The notes beneath the pieces were generated by a model that did no database searches, was not told the DNA's origin, and saw only the letters and a program-made list of their open reading frames with translations. DNA of 64,000 bases, from positions 25,175-89,174 of the forward strand of contig JAHJRI010000364.1 in NCBI GenBank assembly GCA_018830885.1, in the 5' to 3' direction. Shown here one piece after another: positions 36,997-43,853 of this stretch. The DNA is from a bacterium. GTDB taxonomy: Bacteria; SAR324; XYD2-FULL-50-16. How positions within the stretch are numbered: position 1 is the first letter of the stretch; each line of letters begins with the position of its first letter. A program made the position numbers and the translations under genes.

Positions 36997-37887
36997 TTAA
37001 TTTTGAAAGTCAAATTTTAAAACTTCGAACCAAATCACGGCAATCCAATTAATTCCTAAATCAATAATTGGTTTAAAAAATTGGTCTGGATATATAATAT
37101 CCGAGGTTGCTAAATTATTTTGCCAAGTCCCTTGTAAAAAGTGAAAATATCGGTTTCTTAATTCTATCAAAAAATCGAAGAATCCTATGAAGCTTACATT
37201 TAGCTCCTCATCTTCAATTTCGTTTTCAATATATTTATCATCGATTTTATCTTTGTATATTTTGAAATATTTTGACCTCAGTTCTTCGAATTCAAGTACA
37301 TCAAACTTAATATCAATTGAAGTACTATAAAATGGCTCTAAATTAAAAACCTCGTTAATGAAAGTTCTGAAGAACTTAATTTCACTATCGGCACCAGATT
37401 TTCCTACATACTTTTGTAGAGATCTGAATGTTTTTTTAAAATCCTTTGACCTAGAAGTATATATGAGCGGGATGCTATAACTAACTCCTTCCAAGATTCT
37501 GTATAAAAATAAAAAGGATTCTAAGTATCTGTTATTTAGCCGTGCTAAAACGCAATTGATCACTTCAATCTCTATTGGGTCATAAAAATCTCGATTACGA
37601 TGAAATTCTGAAAAGTAGTTGGCAACGTCAAATATTTTAACTTCTTCTGGGAATAAATCTGAAATTATTTGTTGTTTGATAGTTCTATTATTTAAAAATG
37701 GTAGCTGAAAGTAGTTCGTTCTTAATACATAGTTTTTATTTGAGAATTCATCTAAAACTTTACATGTACCAGAAAGGATTCTGAAAATGCCTAAAGATGA
37801 TTTATGGGTTCTTTCTAAAAATAAACCCTTAAGTTTTTCATTTCCAGAATGAAAAATTGGATCTTTAAAAATGTATCGACTACTCAT
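36997..37887 (-). CDS. HEPN-like protein, unknown function
   Basis: I do not recognise a named family. The 296-residue protein is AT-rich and largely helical after residue 100. Two segments recall HEPN domains of the Apea type: 'LNNRYLESFLFLYRILEGVSY' in two parts (about 114-135) and 'ELRNRYFHFLQG' (about 240-251), the latter giving the R-x4-H motif that forms the RNase site in active HEPN toxins. It overlaps the upstream DGxQR gene by 8 bases (ATGAGTAG), so the two are translationally coupled. Position in the island between integrase and repressor, known in P2-like phages as a home for defence genes, makes an antiphage RNase plausible but unproven. Confidence 0.6.
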   Translation of the reverse strand: MSSRYIFKDPIFHSGNEKLKGLFLERTHKSSLGIFRILSGTCKVLDEFSNKNYVLRTNYFQLPFLNNRTIKQQIISDLFPEEVKIFDVANYFSEFHRNRDFYDPIEIEVINCVLARLNNRYLESFLFLYRILEGVSYSIPLIYTSRSKDFKKTFRSLQKYVGKSGADSEIKFFRTFINEVFNLEPFYSTSIDIKFDVLEFEELRSKYFKIYKDKIDDKYIENEIEDEELNVSFIGFFDFLIELRNRYFHFLQGTWQNNLATSDIIYPDQFFKPIIDLGINWIAVIWFEVLKFDFQN

Positions 37888-38902
37888 TTGTTAACTCGCT
37901 GAAATATTCAAGCAGTTCATCAGAATCAAGATCCTTGTATTCATTGAAGTTCTTAAAATATTCACATGACAATTCTCTTCTGAACTTTCCCACCTTTATT
38001 CTAGATGGATTAAATTCTGAAAAGGCACTATCGAAGGTAGTAATAGCATTTTTAAATTCGGATACAGAAAGAGATAAAATCGTTTTTGAGGAGCTTTTCA
38101 TACCAACTGCAAAACCAACTAGGTTATTTGTAAGTTTGAGCCATTTTAAGCATTTTGGATTTTCTTGGAATTTTGAAAGAGATTTAATTACATCTTCAAA
38201 TTTTGATTTATAGGTATTTGGTTCTATGGACATAATTTTGTTTACCAAAAGCTCATCCATTTTTTCTTCTATAATTTTTTTGTTATCAATAATTGGACTT
38301 TCAGCCATAAATGCCAAGTAGGCTTGAATGATATCGGATTTTCTAAACGCCTTTCTGATGATTTTATTAGCAGCTTCTTTTTCCGTTTGAATCTCTAATC
38401 CAAATTCATTAAAGTCAAAAGCATTTGCCATCATCATTTCAACTTGATGCCTTGGAGTCATAGGACGTTGACCATTGTTTAGAGTAATCATTCTATAAAG
38501 GAGTTTTTCAACTGAATCGCAAAAAAGAAAATTGATATATAACTTTCTATCTTTATTAATTTTTTTAGAATCAACTAAACGTGATAGGGTATTCAGTCTC
38601 TGGATCCCATCTAATACGAATGACTTTTTTATATTTTTGCTAACAAATGCTGTAATTTCATTTAGATTAGAATCAGACTTAATATCAGGATTAATGAATG
38701 CTATTGTTATTGGAGGCATTACACAGCCGGCATCCAAGTCCCTTTCAAGCTTTTTATAAAACTTTTTATCTTGTCTTTTTCTTTGAAAATCAGTTTTATC
38801 AATTAAAGGAATAAGAGTATTAAAAGCATATTTATAATCTGTATAGCCAATCGCAACGATTCCATTTATTACTTCATCAATTTCCAGATCTAGTAATTTC
38901 AT
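37880..38902 (-). CDS. DGxQR (ParB/DGQHR/DUF262-like) protein
   Basis: A 340-residue protein. Its N-terminal half resembles the ParB-like fold of DGQHR (DndB) and DUF262 (GmrS) proteins: 'CVMPPITIAFINPD' near residue 60, 'SFVLDGIQRLNTLSRL' near 93 in place of DGQHR/DGQQR, and 'MITLNNGQRPMTPRHQVEM' near 138. These folds bind nucleotides or DNA and in several defence systems supply NTP-driven sensing. The C-terminal half is helical and unrecognised. It is upstream of and overlaps the HEPN-like gene. A regulator/inhibitor and effector pair is a reasonable guess. Confidence 0.6.
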   Translation of the reverse strand: MKLLDLEIDEVINGIVAIGYTDYKYAFNTLIPLIDKTDFQRKRQDKKFYKKLERDLDAGCVMPPITIAFINPDIKSDSNLNEITAFVSKNIKKSFVLDGIQRLNTLSRLVDSKKINKDRKLYINFLFCDSVEKLLYRMITLNNGQRPMTPRHQVEMMMANAFDFNEFGLEIQTEKEAANKIIRKAFRKSDIIQAYLAFMAESPIIDNKKIIEEKMDELLVNKIMSIEPNTYKSKFEDVIKSLSKFQENPKCLKWLKLTNNLVGFAVGMKSSSKTILSLSVSEFKNAITTFDSAFSEFNPSRIKVGKFRRELSCEYFKNFNEYKDLDSDELLEYFSELTNE

Positions 38903-39102
38903 AAGATTTTCCTTTTTTTTAGTTCATATTAAATTAAAGGGGTCAAGTCTGCTCTTGGTTTACCTTGTTTAGGCGGACAAAATCTGTTGAGCACTATTTA
39001 AGAATTCCAAATACAATGAAAGCAAAACGAAGTATCTATTCATAGATTGAGTCAAGAGCAGCATTGACAACTCTTCCAAGTTGGATTGGGGTTAATATCG
39101 AA

Positions 39103-41106
39103 TTATCCAAGAAAAGATGATACTTTTTCTTCTATTTTGTTAATACACACTCGAAAAAACTGCATTTCTTCAGAAGTTACTTCTTTTGCATGCGCATCTT
39201 TTCTCATTTTATTAATATTGTTTAATGACAACTTAATATTTTCTTGGTCCGAACCAAATATATTCTTAAAGCAATCCCAATTCTTAAATATGACTTTGGG
39301 TAAATCCGAAAAAAGTATTCCAGATTTATTGCCATCGAAAATATCTGAGTATGAAAGTGATGCATTTTTGGATTTTCTTGGTTCTCCCATCAGATTCAGA
39401 ACAATCCCCCTAGCTTCAGCTGCACCAAGAAAAGATAGCAATTGCATACGACAGATTGTTCGCAGTTTTTGTTCTAGAGAGTTTCTACGTTCAGATATTT
39501 CTGCCCACATTTCATCTTGTGTTTGATTTATTTTTTTGTACTTTTCCTTTGAAATTATATGATCACGAATTGATTCAATTCGAAAAGAATACTCATTGTC
39601 ATTTTCTTCAATGATCCCATAACCAATCAGATGATTGGTATATAAAGGTGATAAAGAAGCCAAGTCTTTAAAAGTCTCAATATCGCCTCTTGCTAAATAC
39701 TTAAGCATTTCATATTCATCATTAAAATGGTTATTGAGAACATTTAAGATCATATCCATAAAGTGACTATAGTCACGCATAAACATCCTTTTTGCTTTCT
39801 CGTATTTTGCCTTATCAACTTTAGCGGGTCTTTCTTTTGGGCATATTTGATTAATTACGCTGCAGACATGGCGAATTAAGTACGGATGACCACCAAAATC
39901 TTCAGTTAATTTTCCATAAAGAATCTCATCAAACTGTATTCCCATCATTCTGCCGAGCCTTCTCACCATTTCCCGTGTTTGTGGAACATCGAATCTTGGG
40001 ATGTATTCAAGTGGAATTTGGCCATAAATTGGATTATCATTACCTATAATCCTTTCCATTTCCACACAGAGTGGATTAGTACCCACAATTAAATATGAAA
40101 AAGTATGAGGCAATTTTTGAAACAAAGATCTTAATGATTGCCAGAAAAAAACGAAATCTAGCCCTTTCTCCCAGTGTTCTGTTGGTGAAACACCAAAAGT
40201 AATATTTTCAATCTCATCAAAGATTAATAAAATGTTTTTCTTTCCAAATTCAGCCGATATTTTAGTAATTGCTTCTTCAAATAGCGAAGTCGCCTTTTCT
40301 TCAGTAAAGTTGTCTTCTGGTTTAATTCTAATTGATAAATCATGTTGTTTTTTTGTTTCCGCCAGAACATATCGGAGAGCTTGGTTCCAATTGCACCTAT
40401 GAAATGCTGGGTTTTGACAATCGATAAAGACTGACTTTGCTCCAATTCTTTCAAGTGACCTTTGAATACCAAAAACAACAGAGGTTTTACCTGTCTTACG
40501 TAGTCCAAATAATCCAGATACTTGATTAGAACGATGCCTATTTACAATTGAGTGTATAAGATCATTTCTTCCAAAAAAGTAAAGATCAGATTTTAGAGGA
40601 GCTTCAAAAGCAAATAAATCCCGTGAGTAAAAGTGTTTTTTAAATCTATTTCGAAAAAAATATGGGCCATTTTTTGTGTTCAGAATTTCATCATAAGAAA
40701 AAGGAATAATAATTTGCGACTCTTGTTCTTCTTTTAATAAATTAGATAGTTTTATCTCGATATCGTTGTCTTTACTTATTAGAACACTGCAAATACGTTC
40801 TAAACGGAGATCTTGGTGCAGATTTGACGCAAATGAAAAAGCATCCAGTGTTCTTGGTTCAAAAGATTCATACGGACTAAAAATAACTACAAGTTCCCGA
40901 ACTAAGTTGAACATGTTGTTGTAGATCTCAGTCGGTTTGATAAGAGTGTATCTATAGATACTACTTGAACCTAACTGAATCTGTTTTCCCCCAATAGTGA
41001 AATACCACTCTTTTGATAGTCTATCGATTATTTCCCTTTCTTCAAAATTAAATGAAGAATTAATAGTGACTTTTGGGTTAATTCCTGGATATGTATTATT
41101 TGACAT
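39103..41106 (-). CDS. STAND-like P-loop ATPase with HEPN-like C-terminus
   Basis: A 667-residue protein. Residues 1-165 are an unrecognised domain; 'FFGRNDLIHSIVNRH' near 175 introduces a P-loop NTPase with Walker A 'FGLRKTGKTSVVFG' (about 200) and Walker B 'ILLIFDEIENITFG' (about 293), followed by 'PYLIRHVCSVINQI' and a winged-helix-like stretch near 470-510, all as in archaeal-type/STAND ATPases. The last 120 residues are helical with 'NINKMRKDAHAKEVT' near 640, similar to a HEPN R-x-x-x-H motif though shorter than usual. STAND proteins sense phage products and trigger an effector domain. It is 200 bases upstream of the DGxQR/HEPN pair on the same strand. Confidence 0.7.
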   Translation of the reverse strand: MSNNTYPGINPKVTINSSFNFEEREIIDRLSKEWYFTIGGKQIQLGSSSIYRYTLIKPTEIYNNMFNLVRELVVIFSPYESFEPRTLDAFSFASNLHQDLRLERICSVLISKDNDIEIKLSNLLKEEQESQIIIPFSYDEILNTKNGPYFFRNRFKKHFYSRDLFAFEAPLKSDLYFFGRNDLIHSIVNRHRSNQVSGLFGLRKTGKTSVVFGIQRSLERIGAKSVFIDCQNPAFHRCNWNQALRYVLAETKKQHDLSIRIKPEDNFTEEKATSLFEEAITKISAEFGKKNILLIFDEIENITFGVSPTEHWEKGLDFVFFWQSLRSLFQKLPHTFSYLIVGTNPLCVEMERIIGNDNPIYGQIPLEYIPRFDVPQTREMVRRLGRMMGIQFDEILYGKLTEDFGGHPYLIRHVCSVINQICPKERPAKVDKAKYEKAKRMFMRDYSHFMDMILNVLNNHFNDEYEMLKYLARGDIETFKDLASLSPLYTNHLIGYGIIEENDNEYSFRIESIRDHIISKEKYKKINQTQDEMWAEISERRNSLEQKLRTICRMQLLSFLGAAEARGIVLNLMGEPRKSKNASLSYSDIFDGNKSGILFSDLPKVIFKNWDCFKNIFGSDQENIKLSLNNINKMRKDAHAKEVTSEEMQFFRVCINKIEEKVSSFLG

Positions 41107-41469
41107 TGTTTACCTATTAATTTTTGAACATCCAACAAGTTATTCTGTAGAGTTTTCTCTATTGCTCTGATCAGGCGGAAAGAGAATATTCCTTAATAAA
41201 CCGGAAATACCCAAGCGACTATGTCTTCTAGTCAATGATCAAGACGTGATTCCTCTATTTTCCTCGGTCGTTTTTTCCGGAGTGATCGGCATTTATGGTT
41301 TTGTTTTTAAATGCTTAGCTGATGGGAGATGATTTTACAAATGGAATTTTTGGTTTTTGTTCGCGTTCACGACGCGAATTGGGGGAGTCGTCACTCGAAG
41401 GGGTCTTTTTTTATGACGTCTTTTAGGTAGATGATTTTTCCGGGCGGAGGATTTGCATGGCTTTTGTCC
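41107..41469. other. Gap between the accessory island and the repressor
   Basis: About 363 bases, no gene. TTCGCGT (41,360-41,366) and ACGCGAA (41,372-41,378) form a 7-bp hairpin about 90 bases past the repressor stop, a possible weak end of the repressor transcript. The promoter of the STAND-like gene should lie near 41,110-41,200. Confidence 0.4.
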
Positions 41470-41919
41470 TTAAGCCGGGGTCTTGTTTTTTTTCTGAAAT
41501 TCCAGCTCTCTTTTTAGTTCCTCGATTGTCTTGTCCTGTTTTGCCACTGTTGCTTTCAAGTCTTTTTTATCTTCCTTCAGTTCTGCTATCTGGCTTTCCA
41601 ATACCTGGATCAGTTTGGATTCGTTTTCAATCCTGTCCCCGGAAGTCTTGATTGAGCTGTCTTTTTGATCTTTGGAAATAAAAAAATCCTGACAGTCTTC
41701 TTCAAACAGTGAATTTAGGTCGACTCCAAATTCTCGTTTTACTGAAAATAAAAAGTCCCCTCCTGGTATAATCTTGCCACTCTCAACATCACTCAAATAA
41801 CCGGAAGATTTGCCAAGTTTTTCAGCAAATTTATACTGCTTAAGGTTCAGGAAGTTACGAAAAGAGCGGATGTTTTTCCCGATTAAATTATCAGGATACT
41901 GAGATTTAGCAGTTGACAT
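41470..41919 (-). CDS. XRE-family prophage repressor
   Basis: A 149-residue protein with an N-terminal helix-turn-helix (residues about 15-70, 'IRSFRNFLNLKQYKFAEKLGKSSGYLSDVESG') and a C-terminal coiled coil (about 105-145, 'VLESQIAELKEDKKDLKATVAKQ'). It lacks a LexA-like peptidase part, so induction would not be by RecA self-cleavage. It faces the early genes across a 75-base region, the position of a CI/C repressor. It should bind operators there and keep the prophage silent. Confidence 0.85.
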   Translation of the reverse strand: MSTAKSQYPDNLIGKNIRSFRNFLNLKQYKFAEKLGKSSGYLSDVESGKIIPGGDFLFSVKREFGVDLNSLFEEDCQDFFISKDQKDSSIKTSGDRIENESKLIQVLESQIAELKEDKKDLKATVAKQDKTIEELKRELEFQKKNKTPA

Positions 41920-41994
41920 TCTCAGAATAATGAAATTAATCTTAATTGTGTTGGTTAATTAATTAAGTCCAAAACCCACCGTAGAGGAATTTCC
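41913..41994. promoter_or_regulatory. Divergent control region between repressor and early genes
   Basis: On the plus strand TTGACA (41,913-41,918) is followed 16 bases later by ATTAAT, a plausible early promoter. Overlapping it is ATTCTCAGAAT (41,918-41,928), an odd-length palindrome centred on C that resembles the ATCTCAGAT repeats at 46.5 kb. TTAATTAATTAA (41,954-41,965) is a second symmetrical element. These are candidate repressor operators. Confidence 0.45.
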
Positions 41995-42198
41995 ATGGTC
42001 GATCAATGCCCAAGTTCGGAACGTGAAAACTTGAGAATGCTGACGTTCCAGATATCCATGCCTCCCGACATGGTCAATGAAATTGAGTCCATTGCCCGGG
42101 AGGAAAGCTACGCTACAAAGAAAGCTGTCAGTCGAGCGGCAAAGATCAGGGATCTTTGCCGTGAAAGTCTCAATCGGCTGCAGCATGAACAAACCTGA
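41995..42198 (+). CDS. Small ribbon-helix-helix-like protein
   Basis: A 67-residue protein, the first gene rightward from the repressor. 'LTFQISMPPDMVNEIESIAREES' (residues about 16-38) has the strand-helix pattern of a ribbon-helix-helix DNA-binding protein, followed by a basic helical tail. GAGGAA lies 5 bases before the ATG. Its place suggests a Cro-like or early regulatory role. Identification of the fold is from pattern only. Confidence 0.6.
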   Translation: MVDQCPSSERENLRMLTFQISMPPDMVNEIESIAREESYATKKAVSRAAKIRDLCRESLNRLQHEQT

Positions 42199-42239
42199 AC
42201 CTGATTTTTTCATTCATTGAAAACTCAACGGAGAAAAAT

Positions 42240-42854
42240 ATGAATATGCAAATTCGGATCAAGCCGAACCTCATTGTTGTTGATGGTCGTGTTAAAACCA
42301 CATCATTGGATGTTGCCGAGAAATTTGGAAAAAGACATACACATGTCTTGAGAACGATTAACAATCTGGAGTGTTCAAAGAAGTTCACTGAGACCAATTT
42401 TGGGCTCAGTGAGTATGAAGACTCTACAGGCCGTAAGCTTCCCATATATGAGATTACAAAAGATGGTTTCATTTTCCTCGTGATGGGGTTTACCGGTAAG
42501 CTGGCTGCCAGGATCAAAGAGAAATACATCGCTGCCTTCAACCGTATGGAAGACGAACTGAAAAAGCAGTGGCTGGCTGCCAAGCTGCAGGCCTCCAAGG
42601 TCCGGTTGGGTGACTGGACTGCGATCACCGAACTCATGGCGAAGGCTGGCAATCGTGAGAACCCCTTCTCCAAAATCCTCAACAACCTCGGATTCACCAA
42701 GGAGGGTCCGATACCGGAAAAATACCAGGCGATCCCCCCGGCCCGAATCATCCGTTTTGTGGATCTTTCCCGGGAAGGCAACCATTGGGCTGCCAACCTG
42801 CTGAAACGCACCCAGGACATCACCGTTCCCGTTCTTCTCCCACAATCCCAGTAA
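42240..42854 (+). CDS. Rha family phage regulatory protein
   Basis: A 204-residue protein. Residues about 5-105 match the Rha family ('TTSLDVAEKFGKRHTHVLRTINNL', 'YEITKDGFIFLVMGFTGKLAARIKEKYIAAFNRME'). The C-terminal part carries 'WTAITELMAKAGNRENPFSKILNNLGF', a second, unassigned domain. Rha proteins are DNA-binding regulators in lambdoid and other phages, some interfering with growth in certain hosts. It follows the small RHH gene in the early operon. Confidence 0.85.
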   Translation: MNMQIRIKPNLIVVDGRVKTTSLDVAEKFGKRHTHVLRTINNLECSKKFTETNFGLSEYEDSTGRKLPIYEITKDGFIFLVMGFTGKLAARIKEKYIAAFNRMEDELKKQWLAAKLQASKVRLGDWTAITELMAKAGNRENPFSKILNNLGFTKEGPIPEKYQAIPPARIIRFVDLSREGNHWAANLLKRTQDITVPVLLPQSQ

Positions 42855-42864
42855 AAGGAGGTTC

Positions 42865-42945
42865 ATGACGCTCCTTGAATATCAACTAGGGACCTTCATC
42901 ACCCTGGTGATGATCGCTGTTATTCTGCTTGCTGTCAGCAGGTAG
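42865..42945 (+). CDS. 26-residue membrane microprotein
   Basis: The frame ATG 42865 to TAG 42945 encodes MTLLEYQLGTFITLVMIAVI then LLAVSR, one hydrophobic helix flanked by a short acidic start and basic end. AAAAGGAGG is immediately upstream (3-base gap, somewhat short). It fits the 10-base gap after rha. Its size prevents firm proof of coding. Confidence 0.45.
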   Translation: MTLLEYQLGTFITLVMIAVILLAVSR

Positions 42946-43058
42946 GGGGACACTGGGACTGTGACTTTCTCAGGACGGAATCCCCATACCTACCTGTTTA
43001 TATATCACCCGGTAAAGCGGGTTGGACGTTTATTTTTAACTGTTTTTAAAGGAGAAAC

Positions 43059-43550
43059 ATGAGCAGACGACCGCTGTATTACGAATATATTCCGGCCAAG
43101 GAGAGTGAACAGATAAAGAATCTGCTGCACCAGGTGATGGCCGGCAAGAGCAAGACGATCGCCTTTATGATCGGATGCCAGCACCAGGACATGCTGAACA
43201 GGGTATCAAACCAGCCGCGATCGCCGAGGAAGCTGGAGCTGGTTCTGCGGATTCTCGACTGTGTTGAGGATCCGGAGCCGCTTATCCGCTGGTTTAATGC
43301 CAGGTACGGCTTTATTCCGGTGCGGATTCCCAAAGTTGAGCCCACACTTGAAAGCCTGTTTGAATCATTGGCGAGAGTCGGAAAGGAGATGGGGGATCTT
43401 TCCCGGGAACTGCTGGATGCCACAAGGGATGGTGTTATTGAGCTTGATGAATTCAAACGACTGAGAAAGGAAAACATGGATCTGGTTCAGTCTTCACTGG
43501 AGCTGGATCTGGCTATTGAACAGAGTTTTCAAAAACACCAGATTCGCTAG
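43059..43550 (+). CDS. Phage regulatory CII-like protein
   Basis: A 163-residue protein with the layout of the phage CII/regulatory family of P2-like and related phages: 'IKNLLHQVMAGKSKTIAFMIGC' (residues about 19-40) in the DNA-binding part and a helical tail ('LESLFESLARVGKEMGDLSRELLDA'). AAAGGAG lies 5 bases before the ATG. It probably regulates early transcription or the lysogeny decision. The family assignment rests on general pattern and position. Confidence 0.65.
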   Translation: MSRRPLYYEYIPAKESEQIKNLLHQVMAGKSKTIAFMIGCQHQDMLNRVSNQPRSPRKLELVLRILDCVEDPEPLIRWFNARYGFIPVRIPKVEPTLESLFESLARVGKEMGDLSRELLDATRDGVIELDEFKRLRKENMDLVQSSLELDLAIEQSFQKHQIR

Positions 43551-43558
43551 GGGACCCA

Positions 43559-43819
43559 ATGGGAAACAACAGAAATTTCAAGAACGAACTGCAGAGCTTT
43601 TACCCGGAATCAACATGCCTGACCCCTGATGATGGTGGCACGTTATTCATGGTTCTGGTCAGGCTCGAAAGCGGAAAAACCCTGCTTCATGCCACAGGAA
43701 TATCGGAAAAAGAAGCATGGAAGGCCGCCTATCAAGCCGTTTATGACGTCTGGAGCCGTTTTGGTCCATCGATCACGGATTATATCAGGCGGTTGAATCC
43801 GTCACTCACAGGGAATTGA
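43559..43819 (+). CDS. Hypothetical phage protein
   Basis: An 86-residue protein I do not recognise. It is soluble, with a central strand-helix pattern ('TLFMVLVRLESGKTLLHATG...EKEAWKAAYQAVYDVW') reminiscent of small double-stranded-RNA-binding-like folds, which is only a guess. It lies 8 bases after the CII-like gene and 34 bases before the primase gene, in the early operon. Confidence 0.65.
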   Translation: MGNNRNFKNELQSFYPESTCLTPDDGGTLFMVLVRLESGKTLLHATGISEKEAWKAAYQAVYDVWSRFGPSITDYIRRLNPSLTGN

Positions 43820-43853
43820 TAACCGGCCCAACCGGGCACAATCGAGAGGAGAT

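Larger units (their letters stand above)
36857..38956. repeat. 11-bp inverted repeats flanking the HEPN/DGxQR module
   Basis: AAGAGCAGACT at 36,857-36,867 has its exact reverse complement AGTCTGCTCTT at 38,946-38,956 (12 of 13 matching when extended by two). They bracket the two overlapping genes 36,997-38,902. A shorter copy, AAGAGCAG, lies near 39,055. They could be boundaries of a once-mobile cassette or shared regulatory sites. Confidence 0.35.
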
